Notes: generated by a model from the sequence alone, not told the origin. A DNA stretch of 64,000 bases from Nostoc sp. ATCC 53789 (GCF_009873495.1 NZ_CP046703.1:868001-932000); one strand, 5' to 3'. Positions 53,204-63,017 are shown, counted from the stretch's first letter. Numbers and translations: made by a program.

Positions 53204-54787
53204 ATGGCTAAAGTTGAAGAATTGACACCCCAGCAACTCTCCGAAACAGACCTAAAACCACGAGGGAGAGTTTATCCGAGTCCTATCAGTTGGCGCGACC
53301 AGTTTTTGTACCAATTGGTATTAGATAGATTCAGTGACGATAATGAAAACCAAAGGGAGCTTTTTGACCACACCAATCTTGCAAAATTCCAGGTTAAGGA
53401 TAAAGCCAACTGGATGGCAGCAGGGACAAAATTTGTTGGTGGTAATCTTAAAGGAATTAAGAGTAAATTAGACTACTTGCAACGATTGGGAGTAACAACG
53501 CTGTGGATTAATCCACCTTGGCGGCAACGTTCTGAGTTAGAAGCTTACCATAGCGATCGCATTCAAGAATTTTTAGATATTGACCCGCACTTTGGCACCC
53601 GTCAAGATTTAAGAGATTTAATTGATGCTGCCCACGATCGCAGGATGTATGTCATCCTAGATGTAATTTACAGCCAGAGTGCTGATAACTGGTTTAACAG
53701 AAATGATGTAATTGCAGCTTTAGCTAGAGTTTATCAATATTGGATTGCTCTTTCTGACTGCGACGGCTTGCGGATAGATAGCCTCAAGCACGTTTCTCCA
53801 GAAGATTCCCGCAAATTCTGCACAGCTGTCCGTGAATACGCCGAATCTATCGGTAAAGACAACTTTTTACTGACTGGGGAAATAACCTCCGGTAGTATGG
53901 CTGGTGCTTACATAGACATTATTGCTCGCAACCTTAGTGCTGTATTAGACATTGCACAGACCCCTAATGAATTGGCTGCATTCGCCAAAGGGTTAGTACA
54001 CCCCAAGCAATTTTTCGATTTGTATAGCGAAAACAATCTCGCTGGAGAATACCGCCAAATTGGGACATATCATGTCTCCATTTTGGATGACTATGAGATG
54101 TCATCCCGGACTAATAAGCAGCGATTTGCCGCATACAGTAATGTACCTAATCTCTATGAGCAAGTTGCTCATGCTGTTGGTGTGCAATTAACCATGCCAG
54201 GAATTCCTGCTATTTATTATGGAACAGAGCAGGCTTTTGATGGAAATGAAGGTTATCACGATTACAGCATAGAAGGCGGAAGGTTTGCGGAAGATAGATA
54301 TATCAAAGAAGCAATGTTTGGCGGTGCTTTTGGCGCATTTCAAACAGCAGACTGTCATTTTTTCGATATCGACCATCCTACCTATTTGCGGATAGCTGCG
54401 ATCGCGCGGATTCGCAACAGTCACGATAAAATTGGTAAAGCATTGCGCCGTGGACATCACTACCTACGCGAAACATCTTTTTGTAATTCCCCTTTCTCGA
54501 TTCCAGGACAAGGCGAATTAGTTGCTTGGTCACAGACTTTATTTGACACAGAAGTGCTGATGGTACTAAATACCAACGGCTTAGAAAATCGCGGTGCAGA
54601 AGTCACAGTAGATACTTATATACATCCCCAAGACTCGACCATGACCTTTTTATACAAAAGCGATTGGAGCGATTCATATTTACGTCACCCACCCCGCGAT
54701 CAAACTGTAGCCGTACAACATCATAACGACCGTCGCGCAACTGTGCGAATTGATTTGCCTCCTTCGGGAATGGTGATTTTAGCGTAA
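53204..54787 (+). CDS. GH13 alpha-amylase family enzyme
   Basis: 527 residues. GH13 regions: LGVTTLWINPPW, DVIYSQ (region I, where the usual His of DVVFNH is Gln), DGLRIDSLKH (nucleophile Asp with invariant Arg), LLTGEI (acid/base Glu) and ILDDYEM (third Asp). The N-terminal FLYQLVLDRFSDD is typical, and a C-terminal beta domain follows. It should act on alpha-glucosidic bonds (glycogen, maltooligosaccharides or a transferase reaction); the exact specificity is unclear. No signal peptide, so cytoplasmic. Confidence 0.88.
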   Translation: MAKVEELTPQQLSETDLKPRGRVYPSPISWRDQFLYQLVLDRFSDDNENQRELFDHTNLAKFQVKDKANWMAAGTKFVGGNLKGIKSKLDYLQRLGVTTLWINPPWRQRSELEAYHSDRIQEFLDIDPHFGTRQDLRDLIDAAHDRRMYVILDVIYSQSADNWFNRNDVIAALARVYQYWIALSDCDGLRIDSLKHVSPEDSRKFCTAVREYAESIGKDNFLLTGEITSGSMAGAYIDIIARNLSAVLDIAQTPNELAAFAKGLVHPKQFFDLYSENNLAGEYRQIGTYHVSILDDYEMSSRTNKQRFAAYSNVPNLYEQVAHAVGVQLTMPGIPAIYYGTEQAFDGNEGYHDYSIEGGRFAEDRYIKEAMFGGAFGAFQTADCHFFDIDHPTYLRIAAIARIRNSHDKIGKALRRGHHYLRETSFCNSPFSIPGQGELVAWSQTLFDTEVLMVLNTNGLENRGAEVTVDTYIHPQDSTMTFLYKSDWSDSYLRHPPRDQTVAVQHHNDRRATVRIDLPPSGMVILA

Positions 54788-55330
54788 GCAAACATTAGCT
54801 TTTGGGCAAAGCTTTGAGATAAAAACCTGGTTTAAATTTATAACCTTTTACCAGAAGCTTTGCCCCTGAAATTACTAAATATCTATGTTCTAATTTTTAT
54901 AAGAAGAATTCAGAACTCAGGAGTCAGAATGGGCTAAACGCCCCGCTACCGCTAACAGAATTGAATTCTGTACGAGTGGATGATAGCGCAGCATTAGTGA
55001 GTTTGCGAGCGTCTGAATATTGGTTAAAAGCGAGTGGAATGGTGGGCGAAAAAAATTAAAATCGCCTTAAAACTCTATCCCTTTATGGGTAGAGTATTCT
55101 GAATTCTGAATTCTGTATTCTGACTCCTATTTTATTAACTTTTTTTAATCTAATAGGGTTTAGTAAAATCTAAAAATATTTGTCAAAGTCAATTTTTTAA
55201 TGAGATATATTTATAGCAAAAAGTTTCGCTAAATACCTCTGAAGATTCATGAAAACCTGGATAAATATATTCCAATATTGAAGACTCAGATTTCAATTAG
55301 CAAAATTATATCTCAAAGCAGAGAATTACT
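54788..55330. other. 543-bp gene-free stretch
   Basis: Carries AATTCAGAACTCAGGAGTCAGAAT (about 54905-54930) and a complementary ATTCTGAATTCTGTATTCTGACTCC (about 55095-55123), a dispersed inverted repeat pair, plus the AT-rich upstream region of the Coq4-like gene. No gene seen. Confidence 0.55.
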
Positions 55331-56002
55331 ATGGAGAATGTAATTACTTACAACAACGATAAAGGACTCCTTGCTTACATTCAATTCCTGGCATCTAGTT
55401 CCCTAAAATTTGGAGATGGTAATACTGATAGAGTATTTGACTTCGAGGACGCACTCGACCAAACACAAATGGCACAGTTAGCTGTTGATGAATTAAAAAA
55501 AATCCCTGAAGTCAATGCCTTGTTTTCAGAACGCTGGCTACCGGCCCCTTTCAATTTAGATGATTTAGGTAAACTCCCAGAGGGAACTTTAGGTCATGTT
55601 TATGCTAGAGAAATGAAAGCTAGAGGATTCGATCCCTATTTTTACAAAAAAGTTCCTGTCGTTGATGATATTTCCTATCTCAAAATGCTTTGGAGATCCA
55701 CCCATGACATATATCATGTAGTCGCTGGATTTGACACAAATGGAATTGGTGAAATTGGTCTACAAGCTTTTTTCTTAGCTCAGACTCCAATTCCCATCAG
55801 CGTCATGCTTTTGAGTTTTGGTATGGTGATGATTAGTCTTTATCAACCTAATAATTTTAAAGATTTAATGACAGAAATATCTCGTGGCTACAGGGTGGGT
55901 TCTCATACTCCAGGCAAGTTGATCGCGCAAAAATGGGATCAACTTTGGGATGTACAAGTCAGCGAAATTCGTGAGCGTCTGGGAGTGAATTCTATTCTGT
56001 AA
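55331..56002 (+). CDS. Coq4-like protein
   Basis: 223 residues. The zinc-binding motif STHDIYHVVAGFD followed 11 residues later by Glu in GIGEIGLQ (HDxxH-x11-E) identifies the Coq4 family. Coq4 in mitochondria acts in ubiquinone ring modification; cyanobacteria make plastoquinone, so the substrate here may differ. Start ATG at 55331 with CAGAGAA upstream. Confidence 0.88.
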   Translation: MENVITYNNDKGLLAYIQFLASSSLKFGDGNTDRVFDFEDALDQTQMAQLAVDELKKIPEVNALFSERWLPAPFNLDDLGKLPEGTLGHVYAREMKARGFDPYFYKKVPVVDDISYLKMLWRSTHDIYHVVAGFDTNGIGEIGLQAFFLAQTPIPISVMLLSFGMVMISLYQPNNFKDLMTEISRGYRVGSHTPGKLIAQKWDQLWDVQVSEIRERLGVNSIL

Positions 56003-56140
56003 AAGTGCTATTTTGAGAGCAGCTTTGATAAAAATTGCAACACCCTGCACTTTAGGAGTACAGGGTGGAAGACAGCTATATTTTGTGTGATTCCCAGTTT
56101 CTATTTACCTCACCCGGATTTCTCACGATACTGTAGGCAG

Positions 56141-56235
56141 AGGAGTGTGGGGAGTGTGGGGAGTGTGCGGGGTCAGATTTCTTCCCCATCCTCCCACACC
56201 TCCCACACTCCTTGATTTCTCACAAGTGAGAAATC
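56141..56235. repeat. GTGTGGGGA repeat tract plus terminator-like hairpin
   Basis: Three AGTGTGGGG units and complementary CCTCCCACA units form a long hairpin; a second perfect hairpin GATTTCTCAC/GTGAGAAATC (56214-56235) lies just after the stop of the minus-strand gene at 56241. Related tract at 61668-61790. Confidence 0.7.
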
Positions 56236-56240
56236 CAGGC

Positions 56241-56615
56241 TCAAAGCCAATCTCGATAAGCTGATATTTCATTTACGCTGATTTCAAATGGCATCCCTTT
56301 TCCAAATGGTGGATAAACGCGGATTTTGCCATTGCTAGCAAACCGCTCTAACCTATTACCCAACTGGGCAATATTGCTAACAATATGCCAGTAAGATACT
56401 AAATCAGGGCAGTCAACAATTAATGTGAGGATGCTAGCATTTGTTGTGATATACCACTGACAATTAGATAACAGGACTCGCGTAATGCGATCGCAAGCTA
56501 GATAAAAGCATCTACCAGTAGACTGTTCTAGCTCCATTTGCAGCATTCCATCCTCTTTTGTTACCTCAGATGGAGGTAAATCATCGGGAGGAAGCAAGTA
56601 TAGTTTAGAAGACAT
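56241..56615 (-). CDS. Conserved unknown protein, paralogue of the 22304 gene
   Basis: 124 residues with FYLACDRITRVLLSNC, WYITTNASILTLIVDCPD, KIRVYPPFGKGMPFEISVNE and ending AYRDWL, closely matching the protein encoded at 22304-22678. The family is not recognised. It overlaps the upstream monooxygenase gene by 11 bases, so both are translated from one mRNA. The repeated partnership with flavin enzymes suggests it helps or binds them. Confidence 0.75.
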   Translation of the reverse strand: MSSKLYLLPPDDLPPSEVTKEDGMLQMELEQSTGRCFYLACDRITRVLLSNCQWYITTNASILTLIVDCPDLVSYWHIVSNIAQLGNRLERFASNGKIRVYPPFGKGMPFEISVNEISAYRDWL

Positions 56616-57612
56616 AATTTCGCACCTCTTGGTTGTAGCGCGTCAAACTCTCCAGGTTTTTTTGCAAATCCGTAGACGAGGGTTTGAGGGCTAGGGTAGC
56701 TAAATTTAATTCGTCTTGAAATTTCTTGATTTTGTCTCGACAAGTCTCCACATCACCGATAATTGAGTTCTCAATCAAATAATCTTCGTCGAAACAAATG
56801 TTTGTCCGATCAAATGGTTTTTGGTTGGGGTTTGCACCATTCTGCAATACTTGAGCCGTATTAGCTTTCATTTTCTGGCTAAATTGGCGGATGAAAGGCA
56901 ATGCCTCACTCACTGCTTCATCAAATGTTTTGGCAACATAAAAAAAGCGTGCCAGCACGAAGTTTTCTGCACCACTAGAATTTAAGGCTCGATATTTAGC
57001 AACAGTATCCTTCAATCTGTGTAGGGAGAATGGCGGCCCACCCATCAAGCTGAAGGAATGTTTAGCAGCAAACTCGATACCATCATCGCCGCCAGTGGCA
57101 ACATACACTGGTACTTGACTCTGCAATGGTTTTGGGTAAATTGTTAAGCGATCGCACTGATAATACTTGCCATTAAATGATACATCAGTTTCATATAACA
57201 ACTTGTGAATCAGTGCGATCGCTTCTAGCATCTTGGGACGGGCTTCACTTGGGAGTGTCGCAAAATGTTTATTTTGTTGGGGAAAGGGGCCACCTTTAGC
57301 AACTCCAAATAATAATCGTCCATTGCACAGGTTATCCAGAGTGGCGATATCCTCCGCTACCCGAATTGGGTTATGGAATGGCAGTAACACCGCCGCAGTG
57401 CCCAATTGGATAGTTGAAGTCAATCCCGCCAAGTGTGCCATTAACAGCAACATAGACGGGCTGAGATTGGATTCACTAAAATGATGCTCACTCACCCAGG
57501 CTGACTCAAAACCTAAACTTTCTGCCTGTTTTATCAGCGCGACTTGCTCAGAAATGGCACGACGAGCATCTTGGTGATGATTATCGTAATTGCAGAAAAT
57601 TCCAGTTTTCAT
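56605..57612 (-). CDS. Luciferase-like (LLM) flavin-dependent monooxygenase
   Basis: 335 residues of the bacterial luciferase-like fold: MKTGIFCNYDNHHQDARRAI, ESLGFESAWVSEHHF, IQLGTAAVLLPFHNPIRVAEDIATLDNLCNGRLLFGVAKGG and VPVYVATGGDDGIEFAAKH. Such enzymes use FMNH2 or F420 to oxidise small molecules; the substrate cannot be told. The ATG at 57612 is the family start. Forms a two-gene operon with 56241. Confidence 0.9.
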   Translation of the reverse strand: MKTGIFCNYDNHHQDARRAISEQVALIKQAESLGFESAWVSEHHFSESNLSPSMLLLMAHLAGLTSTIQLGTAAVLLPFHNPIRVAEDIATLDNLCNGRLLFGVAKGGPFPQQNKHFATLPSEARPKMLEAIALIHKLLYETDVSFNGKYYQCDRLTIYPKPLQSQVPVYVATGGDDGIEFAAKHSFSLMGGPPFSLHRLKDTVAKYRALNSSGAENFVLARFFYVAKTFDEAVSEALPFIRQFSQKMKANTAQVLQNGANPNQKPFDRTNICFDEDYLIENSIIGDVETCRDKIKKFQDELNLATLALKPSSTDLQKNLESLTRYNQEVRNYVF

Positions 57613-57747
57613 TACTTGCTTTGATACTTTGTGCTGGCTATTCTAGTGGTCAATATGTTCGTAGTAAGCACTTTAGTGCTTCAATATTTGAGGACTAAAG
57701 TTTTCACTGCAAACACCTTTACTCCTCTCCATTAATGCGATCAAAGA

Positions 57748-58110
57748 CTAATTTGCAACCCACTGCAACTCCAACCATAGCCGTGGGTTGTTATGTTTGA
57801 CCTTCGACATCGGATCGCGCAATAATCGTTTGGCATTCATGCAGACTACTTGGACTAGACCCATATTGTCTGCAACTTCTCTAAGAATTTCTTTGTGGGC
57901 TTGCACACAGGAAATCATTTCGTCAGAGCAATAAATTCCTATATATTGCAACCGTCGAGCAGGTCGTCCCCAAAAACAGGTGATGACTTTCACATAACAC
58001 CCATCTAGTAATTCCCCAACTTTTGGGTAGTAGTGGTTGAGGACTCTTGTGAATTCTTTGGCTAAGATATCTTCAGCAATCATTGGAACTGATATTTCTG
58101 TAGCGTCCAT
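57748..58110 (-). CDS. Unknown soluble protein
   Basis: 120 residues. Features: LAKEFTRVLNHYYPKVGELLDGCYVKVITCFWGRPARRLQYIGIYC and NPRLWLELQWVAN. Three or four cysteines. No domain recognised. It is 136 bp upstream of the monooxygenase gene in the same direction, so it may start that operon. Start ATG at 58110 chosen over GTG at 58113. Confidence 0.6.
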   Translation of the reverse strand: MDATEISVPMIAEDILAKEFTRVLNHYYPKVGELLDGCYVKVITCFWGRPARRLQYIGIYCSDEMISCVQAHKEILREVADNMGLVQVVCMNAKRLLRDPMSKVKHNNPRLWLELQWVAN

Positions 58111-58648
58111 CACGCTATTTAATATAACATAATTTTATCAATTAAATATGACAAAATACATTATTAGGCTTAAATAAAATATTAAATATTACATAAAAAA
58201 AGAGGTGTACCTTATTTGGTATCACCTCCGATTTGCGTAAAGCATCTTTATATTGAATGAAATATCAAAGTATTGATTTGAATACCTAGATCGCGGTTAT
58301 CAATACAAAACCCACCTCTGTGGATTAGTTTTTTAGTCAGCGTGCAAGATTAACCGCGATTTCTCATCAAAAATATGAGTCTGAAACCCCGTGCTTCACG
58401 CAATGCTTTAAAGTAATGAGTAATGAGTGGATGAAAAATGGGTATTTACTCATTACTCATTACTTGTTACTTATTACTCATTACTCCAGAATCACCGTGC
58501 GAACACGCCGGGGAGTATGTCAACGACAGGTATATTTGCCAATGATAGATGCTCCCAAATACTCTGATATCAAAAATCATGAATTCAAATAAAATGTATT
58601 TAATTAGCACATTTCAATATTGAATTCTAAATGTTGAATTTTTAATTA
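58111..58648. other. 538-bp stretch with STRR tract and terminator
   Basis: Holds the terminator-like hairpin at 58195-58229 and a TTACTCA/TAATGAG heptamer tract (about 58418-58488) able to fold on itself. No open frame of note. A small minus-strand RNA ending at the hairpin is possible. Confidence 0.5.
58195..58229 (-). terminator. Rho-independent terminator on the minus strand
   Basis: On the minus strand GAGGTGATACC pairs with GGTACACCTC (one bulge), loop AAATAA, followed by seven T. It is a well-formed terminator, yet the nearest minus-strand gene ends 420 bases upstream at 58649. Confidence 0.75.
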
Positions 58649-58960
58649 TTATCGAGCATTGCGTTCACAAACTAAGACCTCGGCTATGATATCTGGCACA
58701 TTTACAAAATCGGTGAATCCTTCAGAACCACGGATTGGTGATATAAATGTATAGTTTGGATCGCAAGCTCCAGTGTCATATACTTGAATAAACCATCTAT
58801 CAGGAAATCCTTCTACACCTAATTCCACAGTGTACCAACTCTCGCCAATCAGACGAGAGTTAAAGATTGTGAACCACTCCCGATTCTCTTCTGAAATGTT
58901 CCAATCTGCCATGAGCAGTTCTAAAGCAATTTGTCCTGCATCTGTTGAAGTCAACAGCAT
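58649..58960 (-). CDS. Unknown small protein
   Basis: 103 residues, acidic. Features: SAGQIALELLMADW-like start (TDAGQIALELLMADWNISEEN), a central RWFIQVYDTGACDPNYTF and a C-terminal VPDIIAEVLVCERNAR. It starts two bases before the stop region of the next gene upstream (58963), so it is translationally coupled. No function recognised. Confidence 0.6.
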   Translation of the reverse strand: MLLTSTDAGQIALELLMADWNISEENREWFTIFNSRLIGESWYTVELGVEGFPDRWFIQVYDTGACDPNYTFISPIRGSEGFTDFVNVPDIIAEVLVCERNAR

Positions 58961-58962
58961 TC

Positions 58963-59244
58963 TTACTCCTTATTGGCGACTTCAGTACTTTCAACTTCGG
59001 TATTGGGAACTTCTGGGTATAAACCCAATTCTTTAGCTAGCTCACGCGCCACAAAAAATAAAAACTTGGCACCATCTTGATTACCTTCATGGGCAAACAT
59101 CGTTGCTACTTGTAACATTGTTTCTACGAAACCAGAGTCAATTAATTCTGGTTTAGATTCTAAAATTTCTGGTTCTTGACCATTAGGGCATTTGAGCAAT
59201 TCATCAATCAGATTAAAATATAGTTGCTGGCGTTGTTCTGACAT
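58963..59244 (-). CDS. Unknown helical protein, TPR/CHAT-protein N-terminus-like
   Basis: 93 residues, acidic and helical: QQLYFNLIDELLKCPNGQEPEIL, LIDSGFVETMLQVATMFAHEG and GAKFLFFVARELAKEL. This resembles the N-terminal segment found on larger CHAT/TPR proteins in Nostoc, here as a separate gene. Coupled to 58649. Function unknown. Confidence 0.6.
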   Translation of the reverse strand: MSEQRQQLYFNLIDELLKCPNGQEPEILESKPELIDSGFVETMLQVATMFAHEGNQDGAKFLFFVARELAKELGLYPEVPNTEVESTEVANKE

Positions 59245-59288
59245 GGTGTTTTGTTTTGGTTGATTTTAGTGAGTTAATTGGGAATTGG

Positions 59289-59711
59289 TCACTGTTCGAT
59301 ACTTTGTTGCCACAGTCTTTCCAACATTTCAACTTGTTCTTTTAAAACAGCCGCACGATGTACAAGATATCTGTCATAAAAGAGAATTCCTAACCCAACG
59401 CAAATAGGGGTTAACAAGAAGAACCATTGCAAGATAGCGGCAAATTTATATTGTTCAGCAACAGTCAGCATTTGATTAATCACATTACGGTCAGAGGATT
59501 GAATGCTAGTCTGAGGGGAATGTGTAACCTCTGTCTGGGGAGCCAAGTCGGGAGCATTTTTAGTAGTCTTGTTAACTTCGTAGGCTAAATTCTGGGCTTT
59601 TACTAAATCCAGATGTCGCTCCCAAACAATGCCAAATACTACTAGTTCTGGAGAAAGCACTGCTAAAATAACTACGCAAACTGTAAGAACATTTAAAAGT
59701 TTGGCTTTCAT
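59289..59711 (-). CDS. Unknown membrane protein
   Basis: 140 residues with an N-terminal membrane helix (LNVLTVCVVILAVLSPELVVFGIVW) and a second helix (AAILQWFFLLTPICVGLGILFY), joined by a polar loop of about 60 residues with Thr/Ser/Gln, and a C-terminal helix (AAVLKEQVEMLERLWQQSIEQ). Both ends are likely cytoplasmic. It heads the three-gene minus-strand run 59711-58649. Not recognised. Confidence 0.65.
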   Translation of the reverse strand: MKAKLLNVLTVCVVILAVLSPELVVFGIVWERHLDLVKAQNLAYEVNKTTKNAPDLAPQTEVTHSPQTSIQSSDRNVINQMLTVAEQYKFAAILQWFFLLTPICVGLGILFYDRYLVHRAAVLKEQVEMLERLWQQSIEQ

Positions 59712-60705
59712 CTTGGCTCTCCCTTGCTAGGTAGTATGCACCCAGTAAGAAAATATCATTTGCTGTTTATCTGAAACAGTTTTGATATTAAAATATGTGT
59801 AAACGGTAATTTTCACAATTGTTAGCTGTCAGTTCTTTTTCTAATTATTACTGACTACTAACCACTGAAAAGCTACTAACATTTTTGCAAAACGTAGGAT
59901 TATTCAATCAGAAAGAACACGCTTAGATTCTTGAATGTGGTTTCATCTTGCTCTCAAAAGGGAGATTAAGAAGTCCCCCCTAGTTCACTCAGCTTTCGCT
60001 CAGGAATGTTGGGGGGTAGAGGGGAATCTCTGCGTAAATCCTATACGATTTATATCAGTCGCTCTCCACAAAACAGTTTACCCCAGCCCTGTTAAGATTA
60101 TTAAATTCATTAGAATAGTACTCAAAGGCTGTAATCCTCATCAGGTAAGTATTATAAAAAAATATTGGGGTATGGGTGCTAGTGTTTTTGAGATGGGGTG
60201 CTAGTGTTTTTGAAGTGGGGTTCTGGTGTTTTTGTACTCAATCTAAAAGCAATGTAGGCAAAGCTTTAGAACTGTTTTTAATGCAAGTTTTAGTAGACAA
60301 AATCTGTACTCAAAAGTAAATATCGATGTCTTTTGATAAAGATAAACTAATAAATTCAGAAAATCCATTAAATGTTTTGAAATTCAGTTATATTTCCCTA
60401 ACAAATAAAGAATGATGATAAAAATTATTCATATATACAGAAATATAAAAATTTATCTTAGCCCAAGAGACAATAGTCAGCAATTCTAAATGGTAAAATA
60501 AAAGAATGGCAAGCTAGACATCTGCTGAAGTGAGAATCAATGAGAGCATCTGATAAAAGTTCTGCCTAAGCTTTCAGATTTTGTGGTTTAGTTAGAATAG
60601 ATAGTATATGCACTCATTGGCACTAAACTGCAAATTAAATACACAAAGGCTTATTGTTATAAGTAAATACTCTGTACTAAGATTTAGAATTTTAGGAGTT
60701 AAATA
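59712..60705. other. 994-bp gene-poor stretch with a 22-bp tandem repeat
   Basis: No convincing gene; an 89-codon frame at 59935 reads across repeats and is rejected. A three-copy 22-bp tandem repeat (GGGTGCTAGTGTTTTTGAGAT type) lies at 60174-60239. The last 200 bases are the upstream region of the cysteine synthase gene. Confidence 0.6.
60174..60239. repeat. Three tandem 22-bp repeats
   Basis: Units start at 60174, 60196 and 60218. The first two differ at two or three positions, the third is more diverged (GGGTTCTGGTG). Confidence 0.8.
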
Positions 60706-61665
60706 ATGCGAATTGCTCAAGATATAACAGAACTGATTGGACGAACTCCTTTAGTTCAACTGAACAAGATTCCTCAAGCTGAGGGAGTAGTAGCAAGGAT
60801 AGTTGTCAAATTAGAAGGCATGAACCCAGCAGCCTCGGTGAAAGACCGCATTGGGTTAAGTATGGTACTTTCAGCAGAAGCGGCTGGCTCAATTCAGCCT
60901 GGAAAGACTATTTTAGTTGAGCCTACTTCAGGTAATACAGGAATTGCTCTAGCAATGGTAGCAGCAGCACGTGGCTACCGTTTAATTTTGACAATGCCAG
61001 AGACGATGAGCCAAGAACGGCGCGCTATGTTGAGAGCTTATGGCGCGTCTTTAGAGTTGACACCAGGCGCGGAAGGAATGCGGGGAGCTATTCGCAAAGC
61101 CGAAGAGATTGTGGCTAATACTCCTGATGCTTTTATGCTGCAACAGTTCCGCAACCCTGCCAATCCTAAAATTCACCAGGAAACTACCGCCGAAGAAATT
61201 TGGACAGATACAGACGGAGAAGTAGATATTGTCATTGCTGGGGTAGGTACTGGTGGGACGATTACCGGGATTGCAGAGGTAATTAAAAGTCGTAAGAAGA
61301 CTTTTAAGGCGATCGCAGTTGAACCTAGCAACAGCCCCGTCCTCTCCGGTGGTGAAGCCGGGCCACACAGAATTCAAGGTATTGGGGCTGGATTTATCCC
61401 CGATGTTCTCCGCCTAGAATTGGTTGATGAAGTAATTAGAGTCAGCGATGAACAAGCGATCGCTTACGGGCGACGTTTGGCAAAAGAAGAAGGCTTATTA
61501 TCTGGGATATCCTCTGGTGCAGCTTTGTGTGCTGCTATTCAAGTAGGTAAACGTCCAGAAAATGCCGGACGTTTAATTGTGATGATTCAGCCTTCCTTCG
61601 GCGAACGTTATCTCAGCACCCCCATGTTTCAAGACTTGTCATTAGAAACTGCTGGCGTGCGTTAA
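60706..61665 (+). CDS. cysK: Cysteine synthase (O-acetylserine sulfhydrylase)
   Basis: 319 residues, PLP fold type II. The PLP lysine is in [10 protein letters not shown], the phosphate/substrate loop in [11 protein letters not shown], the glycine-rich phosphate cup in [13 protein letters not shown], and SSGAALCAA near the end. Converts O-acetylserine and sulfide to cysteine. ATG at 60706 preceded by AGGAG. The neighbouring minus-strand genes encode an ArsC-like protein and a cupin of the cysteine dioxygenase type, a possible sulfur theme. Confidence 0.95.
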   Translation: MRIAQDITELIGRTPLVQLNKIPQAEGVVARIVVKLEGMNPAASVKDRIGLSMVLSAEAAGSIQPGKTILVEPTSGNTGIALAMVAAARGYRLILTMPETMSQERRAMLRAYGASLELTPGAEGMRGAIRKAEEIVANTPDAFMLQQFRNPANPKIHQETTAEEIWTDTDGEVDIVIAGVGTGGTITGIAEVIKSRKKTFKAIAVEPSNSPVLSGGEAGPHRIQGIGAGFIPDVLRLELVDEVIRVSDEQAIAYGRRLAKEEGLLSGISSGAALCAAIQVGKRPENAGRLIVMIQPSFGERYLSTPMFQDLSLETAGVR

Positions 61666-61667
61666 AG

Positions 61668-61790
61668 AGAGTGGGGAGTGTGGGGAGTGGGGGAAGTGGG
61701 GGAAGTGTGGGGAGAAATTGAATAACTGCATATCAACAAATGCTGCATTGCCTCCCCATCCTCCCACACCTCCCACACCTCCCACACCCT
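61668..61790. repeat. GTGGGGAGTG / CCTCCCACAC hairpin repeat tract
   Basis: Left half has repeated AGTGTGGGG and GGAAGTGGGG units, right half CCTCCCACACCTCCCACAC, mutually complementary across about 45 bases of spacer. Same family as 56141-56213. It follows cysK and may work as its transcript end. Confidence 0.7.
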
Positions 61791-61878
61791 GCCAGCAAGG
61801 AGGTTTCAGCTTTTCAAGCGTGCCATTCGGGTATAACCCTTGTAGAGACGTAGCATTGCTACGTCTCTACTCTTATGT

Positions 61879-62349
61879 CTAATGTTTACAGTTGCCTTGC
61901 TTTTGGTGTTGATGGCTATGATCTTTACCGTGGGAACAGTTTTGCAAATCTTGCTTCAAAAGCTTGTCGCTGATTTCTTGCAAGGATTCATCCACAGCTT
62001 GTAACCCAATCCAAGTATCAATCTTTTGGACATCAAATCCTACTTCGCGGCGATCGCCTACTTCTAACAAAGGACGGCGAATTAGCAGTGGTTCTTTCAG
62101 CATCAACGCCAACGCGGTTTGTTCATCCACTTTTTCAGGAACCACCTCACCAGATTTTACCTTGGGAGCGGAAAGATTAAACCATTCGACTACGGGGCGA
62201 TCGCCAAAAAATGAACGCAACCGTTCAGCTGTCCAAGGTTCTTTTAGCAGGTTTTGTGGTATCACCTCATGACCAGCAGCTGTTAGCAAAACTTTTTGCT
62301 TAACACCACCTTTACAGCCTGGTTTGCTATAGAAAATTACCTTTGCCAT
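61879..62349 (-). CDS. ArsC-family, nitrogenase-associated (NifO-like) protein
   Basis: 156 residues. Thioredoxin-like ArsC/Spx fold: MAKVIFYSKPGCKGGVKQKVLL has a single Cys in place of a CxxC, then PWTAERLRSFFGDRPVVEWFN and KEPLLIRRPLLEVGDRREVGFD. This matches the nitrogenase-associated ArsC-like family found in nitrogen fixers. The C-terminus is His-rich (CSHGKDHSHQHQKQGNCKH), likely metal binding. True arsenate reduction is doubtful. Confidence 0.85.
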   Translation of the reverse strand: MAKVIFYSKPGCKGGVKQKVLLTAAGHEVIPQNLLKEPWTAERLRSFFGDRPVVEWFNLSAPKVKSGEVVPEKVDEQTALALMLKEPLLIRRPLLEVGDRREVGFDVQKIDTWIGLQAVDESLQEISDKLLKQDLQNCSHGKDHSHQHQKQGNCKH

Positions 62350-62405
62350 TCAACTATCTCCTAATTACTCTTTAGCGCTAAAGCGCCAACTACGAATCGA
62401 TGAAA

Positions 62406-63017
62406 TTAAAAATTCCTAGCTTTATGGCTAACTAAGTCAAACTCAAACCTCTCATTCGGATCAGTTTCGCCATAAATATTAAAAGTCACAGTTGGTTCAT
62501 CACCCACTGCTTCTACACTGTGAATTGCATCGGGAGTAAAGCTAATAATGTCTCCTGGGAAAAGAGTTACCTCTCCAGTTGCTTCAATCTTGTCCTGAAA
62601 TTCTGGGCTATTGGTGCGTCGCCAAAAAGTATTTTTCTCCTGGCCTTTTAGCACCGCTACGATTCCCCACGTTCCATGATTATGAATGTTTGAACGGGTT
62701 CCCGGTGCAAATGTTACTGTTTGCACAGTCAACGGAAAACCCAATTCATCATATAGGAGTAAAACAGAGTTTCCCGTTTTTTGTGAAGGCTCTAAATGTT
62801 GACTTTGTACCCAGTAGGAATTTACAATCAAGCGCCTTACAAGCATCCGAATTTCTGGCAGACAATTGGTTTCATTGTCACTGCCATTGAGAACATCTTC
62901 CACCTCAGTTAAAAACCGATAAAGGCGGTAATTTTCTCTCAATAAATCCCAGGATCTTACAGATTTACAGGCTTGATGCTGACCGTCCCCTGTTAGCAGC
63001 CAATCCCTACCTTTCAT
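62406..63017 (-). CDS. Cupin, cysteine dioxygenase-like protein
   Basis: 203 residues. Iron-binding cupin motif: PGTRSNIHNHGTWGIVAVLKG (two His) and a later IHSVEAVGDEPTVTFNIYG (third His). This fits the cysteine dioxygenase type I family, which oxidises cysteine or related thiols to sulfinates. The N-terminal 80 residues are helical. It is 56 bp upstream of the ArsC-like gene on the same strand and close to cysK. Confidence 0.83.
   Translation of the reverse strand: MKGRDWLLTGDGQHQACKSVRSWDLLRENYRLYRFLTEVEDVLNGSDNETNCLPEIRMLVRRLIVNSYWVQSQHLEPSQKTGNSVLLLYDELGFPLTVQTVTFAPGTRSNIHNHGTWGIVAVLKGQEKNTFWRRTNSPEFQDKIEATGEVTLFPGDIISFTPDAIHSVEAVGDEPTVTFNIYGETDPNERFEFDLVSHKARNF

Noticed and set aside
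59935..60204. 89-codon plus-strand frame
   Set aside because: No ribosome binding site, odd composition, and it overlaps the 22-bp tandem repeat; no protein features seen.
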